Positions 39,966-50,593 of a DNA stretch of 64,000 nucleotides are shown here, piece after piece. Under the pieces are notes generated by a model, which saw only the letters and a program-made list of their open reading frames with translations, did no database searches and was not told the origin of the DNA. The position numbers were made by a program, and so were the translations under genes. Source of the stretch: Urechis unicinctus. Its lineage: Eukaryota > Annelida > Polychaeta > Xenopneusta > Urechidae. The stretch lies in contig CM067349.1 of the NCBI GenBank assembly GCA_034190875.2, forward strand, positions 34,927,071 to 34,991,070, in the 5' to 3' direction. The number at the start of each line of letters is the position of its first letter. Position 1 is the stretch's first letter.

Positions 39966-42806
39966 GTAAGTAAGTCAATACGTAAGTTAAAATGTATGTA
40001 TGATTAACAATTTAAAATGACTCACGAATATGGACACTCCATGCCTCATGGTGATTAGTGACCGAGGTGAATATACCTTTGGGTCCATATATGCCGTGCA
40101 AATGTTATTACAGTAAAAACATCGTTTTAAACCTTCGTCCTTAAAATATGTATCGAGCTGGTATTTGAAAGGGCTCAGTGAACTTGCTGCGACAATCTTG
40201 GCTGGTAAACTACTCGAAGGGTCACTACGCGATTGCATGAGTTAGTTATTCTTTATTTCCCCTAGGTATAGATTTGCTCAAGGTGTAGGACTGTGGACGA
40301 AGTTTTGAGTTCCCAGCGCCGCCAAGGAGCCGAATCGACACTGCTATTATCTACTCCATTGAACAGTATGTTAGTCTGTGTTTGGTCCACACGGATATGC
40401 CTTGTTTTGAGAGTTGTCAGTTCTAACAGGCTCAATCACCGTTTATAGCCTAACTCAGACCTATGTATATCACACTTAATAAGTGTGATAAAAACTCCCC
40501 ATGAGCGACTAGTGAACCACCGAGAACTCTGCTAGCCTAATTTATTATGACACCTTAATCTATTTTAAGTCAACTGTGTATATATACTTTAGTTAGTAGG
40601 ACAATTAATTCTTTCCGTTATGTGTCTACGTATATTTTCATTACACACATTTCAAGTGTTCCGTTTCCTGAAACACATCACTTCAGTTATAGATTCGAAT
40701 CTCCAACGTATCCATCAAATGCTTCGTTCTCATGGTACTGAACATACTTCTTGATATGATCTTTACATTGTGGCTGCTGACCCTAGGTATCTCTCGAATT
40801 TTCACGTTTTGCTTGCAATTAACGGATCGCAACTCTCGGCTTCATGTGTGACTACAATTGCATTCAGAACGAGAGCTTCTCATGTTTCTACGCCGCAAAT
40901 AGCCTTATATGTAAGATTTTCATCAATACTTAGCTTTAATTGTTCTATTACACAACAGTGTTGCCAAATAGAGGTACTAGATATAATATACATAAACATG
41001 GTGATTGATGAATGGCTCACGTCGTTGTTTAAAATTTAGCAATGGGCTTTGATGTCGTGTTGGGACCATTTGAGTGAGTAGGCGATAAATAACAGTCATA
41101 GGTGAGGGACCGAAATATCATAATTATGACAGCGATTTATAAGTGCAATTTACGATATTTTACAAGAAATATACGGTAAAAAATATAACAGTAACCACTT
41201 GCAAGACACCGATATTTCCAAAGAAATGTAATATAAACAACCCCCAACACTCTCACAATCTGGAATAAGCTGCTAAGCTATGCTGGAATAGTGTAAATTG
41301 TTGCGGTAACACACACATATTATGTACCTTGCAGGTTCTACAACAGTTAGGTATAACCTGAGTTAGCTCTTATACAAAATACAGCAACTCATGAAATATA
41401 TTTGATTCATCCCTATGTGCATATCGAAAATCCTTGTATTTTCTACTAATTATGAATTAGAGTAAGTGTAACTTTTCTGTCTAATAGCCAGCTAAGCGTG
41501 ATTTGTTCGGAGCTAATACGCACTTATGTAATAATGATGATTTAATATGTAATGTAACAAACATCATTTAGATTATAACGTAGCATCTATATCTGGCGCT
41601 CATTTTATGTAAGAAAAAGCTCGCTGCAGTCATAGAGTAGAATTCAATTGAAACATCAGCGGACGTACACTTGAGCGACTTCCCGGCGATATTAAAGCAT
41701 GAGCTTTTCGTGATGTGGTCTTTTTATATCGTCTGTGTTTTACAACAGGAGTATACGGTTAATAGCACTACCACTGTGGACAATATTCCGCATGCATGTG
41801 CGCGTGGGCGTCTATTCTTAAATGAGGAGTTGGTTGAGAATAAGAAAGCGATTTCTATATTCTTATTTGGGTCAGTTAGTTGTAACCTAACATTAGTATT
41901 CCGAAAGCAAATGCGGAAAAACACATTGCAACCTTACATTATTTGTTCATGTCTTCTTTTGATGCAATGCTGGTCGTTCGATCAGGCTCCAAAGTACTGG
42001 GGGAACTTCGTTCACGTCTTATGCAGATAATACATCGTACCATGTCAAGATCAGATGATATTAACGTTTATTTCTCTGAGCCGATGATTATATTGATACA
42101 TAAGAGGACGAACATATGTGCGGACCTCATCGTGGTATCTAAGTACAATCGTTCCGAGTGTTGTGCAAAAGGAGAATACGATTTATAGTACTAACGATAA
42201 AAAAAGAAGAAGAAGCGGTATATTTTATTCCTCATCCTGATTCACATTCTACTGGTTCAGCATGGTATGTCTACAAACTGCACGATTAACTTGGATATTG
42301 GTGTAACATTTCACACCAGTACCCGACTTGTGTCCATACAAATCTGGCAATATACGAGTGCTGTTATGAATTATCAATTGTGGGATGTCATATATTTGGT
42401 GATACCAATAAATCTTCAGCAAATATGTGCATGCGTGCAGACACTTGCGCAGGCAGTGAGATTTCAAAGAACTTATATGAGACCAAAACGCCTTCATTAA
42501 TGCATCAAATATACATGATCCATCGACTATTACTCGTACAAAAATGACAAGACAGTGTGGTTTATGGAATTGATTGTGAGTAAGAAAGGCGATTCGACGA
42601 ATTGATTGTATACATAAATGCAAGCAAAACGAGCGTAGAAAACGCGTTCATCTCTGTGAGCGCTATTTTACATGTAATACCATCTCATCTTTGGCCTTCG
42701 CTTTTTTTCGACTGCAACAAAAAAATACCGAAACCATGCACCCTATGTTTGACACGAAAAAAGCACTCCAATCATTCAGTTACGGTTTATGAAAACGATG
42801 AATTAA
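39966..42806. other. Intergenic stretch downstream of SLC22 copy B
   Basis: No gene supported. A perfect 10-bp-stem hairpin lies at 40468-40490 (TATCACACTT, loop AAT, AAGTGTGATA). Open frames at 41671-42030 and 42249-42623 have no family features. Confidence 0.45.
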
Positions 42807-44806
42807 CTACCTGTCATATTCTTCAGCTTCTTCCAATGTCGTAAAAAACGGTGCATGCAAAGTCTCAGGTAGTGCCAACAGCATGCAGCCAGAGAGCAAA
42901 GCAATACAGCCGCACAGTAATGATGGCAGCGGCTCCCACACATTGCCCTACACAGGTCATCACTCTTAAATGAGAATCCTATATCGTTTTGCCCAAACGC
43001 AGTTAAAGGGATATCAATGCGCTCATATTTGCCAGTAATGGAACAGTTTAAGTGCATTGTGTATAACAAGCAATAATTTTACCAAGGGTCCCCCAAAGTA
43101 GGGTGCAAGCATTCCAGATATTCGCGCGCTCATAGACGATGACCCAACTCCGAAATTTCTCACTTCTGTCGGAAATATCTCAGACGAATAGAGGTAGATA
43201 CCATTGAAACCAAGAGTAACAAATCCTTTTGCAACAGCAGCGAACACAGAATGCGCAATTCCAACATCTGTCAATAAAACTCAGATCAATTATTTGGCTT
43301 TAACCTCACTGTAAAATATAAAAGGAAATAAGAACTATGTAGATACAGTCATTGAAAAGTAACCTTTAGCAATCATAATGGCTGATACTACTGATGCGAT
43401 GCCAGACAATATCATGGCACCACTACACGTGATTCGACGGCCAGTCACTTCCCAGCCCATAAGGCAGATGCATAGAACCGTAAATGGGATCTCTACAAAT
43501 CCGCTGATAAACGTATTCACGTAAATGTTCCCGAACAATCGTCCCGTATTCAGCGATAGCGCATAGTACATGAGACCACAGGAGAACCTGGAATAGTTGA
43601 AAGAACATATCAGTATCATCGATGATCTGTAATTGCGATGGAGAGTCAGATATATGATGGGTTAAGACAGTATGACCAGTAGAAGTAGATGATTATGGTG
43701 CGCATGCGCATTCGTGGAAACACGAAAAGTTTGGTGCATGTCCTCTGTTGTCCCAAGTCAGTCTGTGCACACATAGCAAATTAACAACACTGATGTTACG
43801 CATGATATTGCCCGTTGCTTGTCATATACTTTTTTAATCAAAACATTATCGTCGCGTTTTGGGTTAACGATATCATCAATCGGACCATGTACAGCATATG
43901 AGCATCGAATCCATTGGGGAGTTGCTTCCGATTCACAGATGCAATCTTCCTCAAAATGGTGTCAAGTTCCTTATACTTTCGCTTCTGCAGCAGCCAATAT
44001 GGCGTTTCATCTAAAAACCTACAGCAAATGCACTCCTTGAACATGCTTTATTGTCGTTCGTTGACCTTGTATAATTTTGGGATCAGACTGAAATAGCACA
44101 CACATAATTTTCTATGCAAAAAAGCGTAATTGCTAGACTGGATAATATGCTACATATATTTACCACCAGTAGATTAAGAACATAACCGTCGGGGCTGCCA
44201 TCGTATACTGAAGTTTAATGTCATCCCGAATAAAGAAGGCAGTAAAGGGCCAGATCATGAAATTGACCCCACTGCACATGTGTATGAAAAGCCCAAGCAT
44301 ACGTCTCCATTTCACGGTGACGAATTCCATTACTGTCCAAGTGGAAACAATTATAAGCAGCAAGAAGTAGGCCATCAATTCATCGTACAGAGGTGAACAA
44401 ACGTCTCGATTTAAATAGTTTATGTTCGGACTCACGAAGTACAAAGCCAGTAATGTAAGCCCCCATATTCCCAACTCCAACGCAGAATTTGAAGATGCAA
44501 GTAGCGATGATATTAATCGGAATCGGGGCAATCAGTAAGGTGGCAACCTTCAACACCAGACTAAAATACAATGCCTTTTTGCGGCCAAATCTAGAAAGAA
44601 AACGATGAATATTGAATTCGTCTACGGCAAATATTGCACATTCTGATATTCTTACTATAGCCTATGCATGCTACTTACCTGTCCGATAGGTACCCAAAAA
44701 TTACAGAGCCAACCAGAATACCAAACATCAACGAAGATGTAACAAGTGACCCCATCCAGCTTTTGTCACACACGAGGTTAAACTGGAATCAGAACATGCT
44801 GTTTAG

Positions 44807-44863
<57 letters not shown>

Positions 44864-45757
44864 TATATATATATATATATATATATCTAGAGATATATAT
44901 ATATATATATATAGAGATAGAGAGATAGAGATATATATATATATATCTCTCCCTCTCTATATCTCCTCTCTATATATATCTACGTATATATATCTATGTA
45001 TATATATAGATATATGTATATATGTCTATATGTATCTAGATACATATATATATAGATAGATATATCTCTATCTCCTCTATATATATATATATATCTCTCT
45101 CTCTATATATCTAGAGAGATCTAGAGATCTATATCTCTATCTCTCTATCTATCTCTATCTCTCTCTATATCTCTCTATCTATCTCTATCTATCTCTATCT
45201 CTCTATATCTATATATATATATCTATATATATATATCTATATACATGCCACGTATTTATATGTATTTTAATTGTGTACATTCTCCGACTTACTCTGCTGG
45301 TAAGTGTATTGATGAATTGGCTCGTGTCATACATCCAGCTGGAACAGGGCGTTTTTGCTGTTTCCTTTGTCATATTAGACTTGTTCCTTGCCAGTAATTC
45401 GTCGAGAGCAGCAAAAGAAGAGTAATTCAGTTGAAACATCATGCAGCTGCTGTGTTCCCCATTGTTTTCTCGTGGTATCGCTACGGCCTTCTGCTGTTCA
45501 TATGACAAATTCTGTAGCTCGTCTACGTAGCACCAATGATTTTGGTGCCCGGCCACAAAATTCATGCCTACCGATTCTGCTGAAAATAAAGAAACTGCAG
45601 CCACTAGGATAAAGACGATCGATTGATATCGACCAAAGTTCCCCAACTCCATGTATATATCTTCTATGTTCATACGGCGGTTGGTTTCATCTTGTGGCTT
45701 TTCTAACAACTTGTCAATGTTGGTCTCGGTAGCGTCATCGTTGACTATACCAGTCAT
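42807..45757 (-). CDS. SLC22-family organic ion transporter, copy B (nine exons, complete)
   Basis: Predicted plasma-membrane carrier with 12 TM segments; the substrate cannot be told from sequence. Exons: 45757-45293, 44782-44679, 44590-44436, 44332-44164, 44018-43886, 43762-43677, 43587-43364, 43267-43083, 42947-42807. All junctions are GT-AG and phases match (1662 nt, 553 aa, a usual length for the family). Exon 1 has a GNFGRYQ amphipathic start, TM1 and a large loop with Cys and several N-glycosylation sequons. Exon 2 begins FNLVCD. The exon 2/3 junction restores SDRFGRKK. Exon 4 ends YWW. Exons 5-6 form the intracellular loop with LDETPYWLL. Exon 7 carries TM7-9, exon 8 has [13 protein letters not shown], and exon 9 has LPETLHAP and the acidic tail. 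The ATG at 45757 is chosen; the frame upstream has only non-ATG codons. The exon 5 donor (GTCCGA) is weak. A Polinton sits 171 bp upstream of the start. Confidence 0.92.
44809..45245. repeat. TA/TCTA microsatellite in intron 1 of SLC22 copy B
   Basis: An array of TA, TAGA and TCTC repeats that fills most of the 510-bp first intron. It explains why this intron is far longer than the other seven (88-145 bp). Confidence 0.95.
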
Positions 45758-45922
45758 GATTACAGCAGACGAGGACACCAAGAAGTACTTCCCCGCTTTT
45801 CCGTCTGTAAAGTGAGCAAGGGTCCGTTGTTTAATATATTAATACATTGGTGGGTGCAGTTCTCCATCATATGTACCCCTGTTGTAGTATTGAGTGCATG
45901 AAATAGTAAACACAGACAACTG
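45758..45922 (-). promoter_or_regulatory. Residual 5' flank of SLC22 copy B
   Basis: Only about 165 bp of host DNA remain between the transporter start codon and the Polinton target duplication. The rest of any native promoter now lies beyond 61357. No TATA box is obvious. Confidence 0.4.
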
Positions 45923-45928
45923 GCCCGC
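45923..45928. repeat. Target site duplication, left
   Basis: GCCCGC directly abuts the AGTAGTG terminus of the element and is repeated exactly at 61352-61357. A 6-bp duplication is typical of Polinton integration. Confidence 0.95.
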
Positions 45929-46390
45929 AGTAGTGTAAGAGGTACCCCTACTTACCTCGTTTTTGACGTCGAACGATGGACGAAGTGGATTGCGCAATAT
46001 ATTTTTCGCTGACGATCGCTTCCGGATTCGGTGCGATATTTTGATGACATCATTATATTTTTGGAAAGTGATTTCACCATCTGTTCTGTCCTTCAAATCT
46101 TTGCGACTTTGTTTTTTCGACCTCATGGAGGCGCGCTATTTTGGATGAGGTCATTCTATTTTTGGAAAGTGATTTCACAATTTTCGTCGGATATGTCGTC
46201 ATAGTTTGCTGAGCTAAGCTAAGTGATGGGATAGAGGGTGTATATAAAACGGGAGAGTGTCTCAGTTCTGCTTTCAGTTATAATCATGGCTGAGAAGAGA
46301 CAGCTAGAAGTTTTCAATGATGTGTGCAAACGCAGTAGACGGATGAGCGACGCGGACTTGTTAAAAGCCGTGGCGCAAATTGAAATGGAG
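45929..46390 (+). repeat. Left terminal inverted repeat (about 462 bp)
   Basis: Pairs with 60353-61351. The first 142 bp are identical and about 6 mismatches occur in the first 230 bp. It contains two copies of a TTTTGGAAAGTGATTTCAC motif (about 46059 and 46157), a TATA box, and the first 35 codons of the left-arm gene. It lacks about 537 bp found in the right repeat. Confidence 0.92.
46241..46249 (+). promoter_or_regulatory. TATA box of left-arm gene 1, inside the TIR
   Basis: TATATAAAA lies 37 bp before the ATG at 46286. The same box is kept in the right repeat at 60494-60502. Confidence 0.75.
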
Positions 46391-47116
46391 GAAGTGAAAC
46401 CACTATACACACGATACTTTGCACAGTATTCGATAGTGGTTTGGAATAAAGATGTAGTGTTTTTGAAAAACAATTTCAAGAAATGTCACATAGAGTTGGG
46501 GATGAACTGTGTATTGGACTGTGGTTACGAAATAGCTGCTGTCACAGAAACAATGAAACAGTTAGAAGCGGGAGAGGAGAGTCATGTCGAGGTCTCTATT
46601 GGTGCAGACGTCACAATGAGTGTTCGATACCCGATCCCTATGGTGCTGATAAAGAAGGGCCAGGTGACAATGCAAATGGACAGTTACTTGTGGTATATGT
46701 TTGTAGAAGCGTGGGAGGAGTTGAAACAGCTCTACAGAACCCACGTGGTGAGAGCGAAATTAATGGAGGAATATCTGATGGTGGTATACACAGACACGCT
46801 TGTCGATTTAATCGAAGCTCTAATACCAGAAAAATGCCATGGCTGTTAGATCGACCACCCGAGTCAGCGACAGCATAATCTTTGTTTGATGGCCGAACCT
46901 GAAGAACAAGTTCGGATGTGTATGGCGGATGCTCTCGAGCGTGTTGACGAACACTATGTATCAAGTTTATGGGAATTAAGTATAGGTTTAATTGACCCCT
47001 GTCCCTCGTGGATGGAACGTAGCAAATGGTTGTGTGTGGACTATAGGAAATATTGGTTGGAGTCGGTGAAATCAGATATTGAAATACGTGTAATTAACAG
47101 ATTGTGTAATAAATGA
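46286..47116 (+). pseudogene. Polinton left-arm protein 1, unknown function, internal TAG
   Basis: One frame from ATG 46286 to TGA 47114-47116 (277 codons), interrupted by TAG at 46847-46849, just after a CHGC motif. The ATG is preferred over in-frame upstream codons because it directly follows the TATA box. The first 35 codons lie in the terminal repeat and recur in the right-end gene. The middle (YPIPMVLIKKGQVTMQMDSY) and the C-terminal part after the stop (ALERVDEHYVSSLW) resemble the second left-arm gene at 48063-48855, so the two are paralogues. No domain is recognised; the paired Cys residues suggest a possible metal site (inference). The AATAAA at 47108-47113 overlaps the stop codon. 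Confidence 0.7.
47108..47113 (+). terminator. Poly(A) signal of left-arm gene 1
   Basis: AATAAA directly abuts the TGA stop, a compact arrangement also seen for the ATPase and protease genes of this element. Confidence 0.6.
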
Positions 47117-47169
47117 GTGAAAATACAGGCCTGTGTTTGTTTCTTTTAATTATTATTTGGAATGTATGT

Positions 47170-47176
47170 TATAAAG
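47170..47176 (+). promoter_or_regulatory. TATA-like box before the 77-aa gene
   Basis: TATAAAG, 58 bp upstream of the ATG at 47234. Confidence 0.45.
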
Positions 47177-47233
47177 AGTTCAAATTTGGTGGGTGGTCAT
47201 TTATGGCTAAGATAGTCAGAGAGTAACATCAAC

Positions 47234-47467
47234 ATGACGGATGCGTATAGCAGGTGGTCTGTTTTAAAAGACAAGTTACAGATGCATGCACAACTAACTG
47301 GAGAACTGAGAGACAATAAGATCTCTAGACAAATTAGTATAAATCAACAGCGCTTGATGGAGTATGGTTACGATTTTGATACGGCTCTTAGTAAAGCGAT
47401 CGAAGCTAGAGAGTGTTTAATGGATCGTCAGTTAACTTCGTTCGTGTCTGAAAATGAGGTAGATTAA
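47234..47467 (+). CDS. Small Polinton protein, 77 aa, unknown
   Basis: Open from ATG 47234 to TAA 47465-47467 with no lesion. Polar and probably helical: charged residues are spread along it (DKLQMHAQL, RQISINQQRLMEYG, ECLMDRQL), with no signal peptide and no membrane segment. It has its own TATA-like box upstream and is spaced from both neighbours, so it is probably a separate transcript. A 26-nt internal stretch (47326-47351) recurs exactly inside a polymerase intron at 56627-56652. I do not recognise the family. Confidence 0.6.
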   Translation: MTDAYSRWSVLKDKLQMHAQLTGELRDNKISRQISINQQRLMEYGYDFDTALSKAIEARECLMDRQLTSFVSENEVD

Positions 47468-47548
47468 TGTAATTATAAATATCTGATTATAAATATTGGT
47501 TAACAACAAGTTTACTGGTAGTAGAGTTTGAATCTTTAAAGCGACGAC

Positions 47549-47866
47549 ATGGATACTTGTGTAGAATGTGACGAATGTCAGAGAGTCGCTGAGACTCAAC
47601 AACCATATAGACCCAAGTCACCTGCTCAGGGTAAACACAGAATCCTGAGGTTACGGCGTTGTCCTCTGTGTCAATGTGGGTTTGTAACGAAGGCGCTTTT
47701 GACCCAACACTTGAAATATCACTGTAATTATAAGCTCTACATATACAATCGAAACTTCAAAAACAACAGGCACAACAAAGCAGAGGAAGGTTGTGACGTA
47801 ATCGGAAAGCTTAACTTCCACGTTCGAAGAACCCCACAACCCCGGTGTGCGTGTGATACAACGTGA
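47549..47866 (+). CDS. C2H2 zinc-finger protein, 105 aa
   Basis: Open throughout. One classical C2H2 finger in the middle (about residues 38-58): CPLC, then F, L and H...H with C-x2-C-x12-H-x3-H spacing. An extra Cys pair near the N-terminus (CVECDEC) may bind metal. The rest is basic (Arg/Lys/His). It may act as a DNA- or RNA-binding regulator of element or host transcription (inference). It sits between the 77-aa gene and a repeated CACGTG block. Confidence 0.7.
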   Translation: MDTCVECDECQRVAETQQPYRPKSPAQGKHRILRLRRCPLCQCGFVTKALLTQHLKYHCNYKLYIYNRNFKNNRHNKAEEGCDVIGKLNFHVRRTPQPRCACDTT

Positions 47867-47889
47867 TTTACCGGATCTGAAATTAATTT

Positions 47890-48021
47890 GTCACGTGATC
47901 ATGATAAACCGCTGACTACAGCTAAATCAATTCGTCACGTGATCATGAAAAAAGCGCTGACATCAGCTTAATTAAGTCGACACGTTATCATGAAAAACCC
48001 CTTACATTAGCTCGATCAGGG
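47890..48021 (+). promoter_or_regulatory. Three 45-bp repeats with CACGTG/ATCATGA core
   Basis: Units start at 47890, 47934 and 47979. The first two carry GTCACGTGATCATGA and the third the variant GACACGTTATCATGA. Each is followed by a GCTGAC..CAGCT-type segment (weaker in the third). CACGTG is an E-box palindrome. A TATA-like GATAAATAA (48022-48030) and the start codon at 48063 follow, so this looks like an upstream activating array. Confidence 0.6.
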
Positions 48022-48062
48022 GATAAATAAGAGAACACGGACAGCTTTTTGTTTCATTCAGG

Positions 48063-48855
48063 ATGGCAGAGGAGAACGGCGAGGAGTGTGATTACATTGA
48101 TGGACCGTTGTATACCAGTCGTCGTAGTGGTCACTTTCTAATTTCACAGTGGTGTAGTAACCCAGACCCAATGATTTACACATTCGCGATCGATGGAGCG
48201 GACATCAAATAAAATTACCCTCAAATGCCTTTCTCTGAAGCGGGACGGCTCTTACATCACTCACCTTATCGTTGATTGACGCGGAAGCTGGCCAATCGGA
48301 CGTTGATACGGAAGAAACCATTTGTGACGATGTGATTGGTCGAGTGAAAGCCCCATTCCCCTATATTGAAATTACCCGTGAAAGCGTGACCATGTGCTTT
48401 GATAGTTTCAATTGGTGGCAGCTCATAAAAGCTTACCAAGACCTATCACACGCCCACAAAAGATGGATGACCAAGGAATGTCGCCTGATGGGTGGGATAT
48501 GATAATTAGCCTTTATAGTGGTTTGATGAAGCCATTGTTATCTGACATAGCTCAAGAACCATGCGTCGTGTGTGGAACGGGCGTATGTCAAGCCGAGAAC
48601 CAACAAAAGATGTATTCACATTGCGTTGGAAGAGCCTTGGATAAGGTGGACGAACATCACGTCACTTTATTATGGTGCTTGTTGTGTGAGCAACACAATT
48701 CGACTGAACTGTGTCTTTGGCTCTCTAGAGAGTATCGACGTACCATGTTAGGTTTTTGTGTGACCACCGAACACTGGTCTAAAGTCTTAATGGGGGAACC
48801 TTATGACTGTAAATATAATAAAATTATTAGACACATGAATATATATGATTGGTGA
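48063..48855 (+). pseudogene. Polinton left-arm protein 2, paralogue of protein 1, multiple lesions
   Basis: Begins MAEENGEECDY at ATG 48063. The frame stops at TAA 48210-48212, continues in other frames (48272-48502) and shifts again near 48490 to the frame ending at 48855. The segments aligning to protein 1 are PFPYIEITRESVTMCFDSF (middle) and ALDKVDEHHVTLLW (C-terminal), with a CVVCGTGVC cluster between them where protein 1 has CHGC. At least three disruptions. The poly(A) signal at 48859-48864 follows directly. Function unknown. Confidence 0.65.
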
Positions 48856-48858
48856 TTG

Positions 48859-48864
48859 AATAAA
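48859..48864 (+). terminator. Poly(A) signal of left-arm gene 2
   Basis: AATAAA, 4 bp after the stop codon. Confidence 0.55.
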
Positions 48865-48935
48865 AAGTGATGATATACTTTAATTGAATTTCTTTTTGAG
48901 TTCTACTTATCACGACACTATCTACCTATCCTATC

Positions 48936-48944
48936 TATAAAAAG
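48936..48944 (+). promoter_or_regulatory. TATA box of the ATPase gene
   Basis: TATAAAAAG, 35 bp upstream of the ATG at 48979, the same spacing as in the TIR promoter. Confidence 0.65.
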
Positions 48945-48978
48945 AGTGGGGAACTGTGAAGGATAACTCAGTATAAGA

Positions 48979-49577
48979 ATGGATCGAGCCTTAAAACACC
49001 CCTTTAGTTGCGTGATAGCTGGTCCGAGCGGCTGTGGAAAAACTTACTTTGTGAGTGAGTTAATCAAAGGTAGTCACATTGAGCCACCACCCGACCGAAT
49101 CGTGTGGTGTTTCGGAGAGTGGCAAACAATGTACACTCAACTACCCCACGGGAATTTGTAGAGGGATTGAATTTTGAGACAGATCCTCAACAAAGAACTT
49201 TGTTGATCATCGATGATTTGATGGAAGAAACTGACGAACGCGTCACTCGCCTATTCACCAAAGGGAGTCACCATGGCAATCTTAGCGTGTTGTATTTAGT
49301 ACAAAATTTATTTGGAAAGAATAAAGAACATCGAACAATCAGTTTGAACGCTCATTATTTAGTGGTATTTAAGAACCCTCGGGACGCTTCACAAATCATG
49401 CATTTAGCCAAACAAATGTACCCGCGAAACATCAAGTATGTACAAGAAGCCTTTTCGGATGCTACTTCGCAACCTCACGGTTATTTGTTTATCGATTTGA
49501 AACAGGCAACACCAGATCACTTACGGCTACGAACTGACATACTACGACCCAATCAAGTTGTATACCTACAGAAATAA
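48979..49577 (+). pseudogene. Polinton genome-packaging ATPase (FtsK/HerA type), one frameshift
   Basis: Known role of the family: ATP-driven translocation of the element's DNA into capsids. Walker A GPSGCGKT is near residue 16 and Walker B LLIIDDL near residue 75, followed by a sensor-like YLVQN segment. Length about 199 codons, near the usual 200-250. The first frame stops at 49161, while the homologous downstream part (from about EFVEGLNF) is open in another frame to TAA 49577, so a single indel lies near 49140-49155, just after the FGEWQ stretch. AATAAA overlaps the stop. Confidence 0.88.
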
Positions 49578-49626
49578 ATTCCGTCGATCGTCGGACGACC
49601 GCCATTCTTATTGTTAGACATAGATC

Positions 49627-49959
49627 ATGGCAGAGCGTCTCAGAAAACACGCTGATACATTACGAGTGATGGCTAAAGCCAAACCCCCTGTCAATAGGGC
49701 TTTGATTCACACGGCTGACAAAGAATTGATAAATTGTCTATGTGAATGTGCACTCAATGTTTTAAAAGGAAACGTATCCTTGACTTCAGTTCAGAAGCGT
49801 AAATTAGCCCGATACAAACAAGGTCTGCGCACTTTGATCTCACCTAAAACTAACGTCAAGAAAAAGAAAAGAGTATTACAAACCGGTGGTTTTCTCCCGG
49901 CGTTATTATGACCTATTTTAGGTATCGCTGGTCCGTTGTTAGGCAAACTATTGGGCTAA
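49627..49959 (+). pseudogene. Small basic Polinton virion-like protein, TGA before the hydrophobic tail
   Basis: From ATG 49627 the frame is open to TGA 49909-49911, then again to TAA 49957-49959. The body is basic and helical (RALIHTADKELIN, LTSVQKRKLARYK), with a Lys-rich linker (NVKKKKRVL) and GGFLPALL. The tail beyond the stop is Gly/Leu/Ile-rich and hydrophobic. From general knowledge, proteins of this layout lie between ATPase and integrase in many Polinton and adintovirus genomes and are suspected to be core or membrane-active virion proteins. The stop removes the hydrophobic end. Confidence 0.6.
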
Positions 49960-49963
49960 AATT

Positions 49964-50593
49964 ATGGCTAAGAAAATGATGTTGGTTGATCCCCGGGTAC
50001 TGTCAAGTGGGCGTTACGATCAAGCTCCCACTGTCGACGTGTTATCCAACTTGGATGTGGAGATGAGGGATGTCCTGAATCGTAGTGATTTATCGGAGGA
50101 GGCTAAAGTAGAATCTTATAACCAAATTTTAACAAAACACCACGAATATTAATGCCAGCACAGAACCCCGACACCTCACACAGCCTTAGCTAATACCCCG
50201 CCCCACACACCCAAACAAGAAGATGTGTCTATTGCGGAAGTTGTAGAAACCATCCCTGATAAATTTCAGAAAAAAGGGCGTTTGCTATTAGAACGCCTTC
50301 GAAAAAACCCAGACGTGAGTTGGAATGAACGAGGGCAATTAACGATTAAAGGACAAGCCGTTAGTGGGACTAACGTGACGGATTTGGTTAACGATGTGTT
50401 GAGACGACGTAAACACTTAGAACCAGAGGGTTGGAAAAGATTTGCTGAAGCGTTGCGAGACTCCAACATTCCTCAAGATTTAATAGGTCACCCCGATCGA
50501 TGGAACTATATCCGACAGGGTGCGATGCAAATAGATAAAAGACCTGGTGAGGAGGAGCCTGTAACACAAAATTGGACGTCATGGAGAAGTTAA
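49964..50593 (+). pseudogene. Conserved Polinton ORF (MAKKM..DPR type), internal TAA
   Basis: Frame from ATG 49964 to TAA 50593 (210 codons), interrupted by TAA at 50150-50152. The N-terminal part has MAKKMMLVDPRVL and a NRSDLSEEAKVESYNQIL helix. The C-terminal part has LLLERLRKNPDVSWNERG and LVNDVLRRRKHLEPEGW, patterns I recognise from Polinton-like elements but with no known activity. It starts 5 bp after the previous gene and overlaps the integrase start by 13 bp, so the three are tightly packed. Confidence 0.65.

Noticed and set aside
45388..45612. Plus-strand frame opposite SLC22 exon 1
   Set aside because: Antisense shadow of a confirmed exon.
45209..45781. Upstream start for SLC22 copy B at 45781
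   Set aside because: The codon there is TTG; the first ATG in frame is 45757, and the frame past 45293 is intron.
45963..46148. Small frame found in both TIRs (also 61132-61317)
   Set aside because: Identical because the TIRs are identical; it runs through the promoter-side repeats and has no coding features.
47890..48021. CRISPR-like regular repeats
   Set aside because: Only three diverged copies, no cas genes, eukaryotic context; better explained as promoter repeats.
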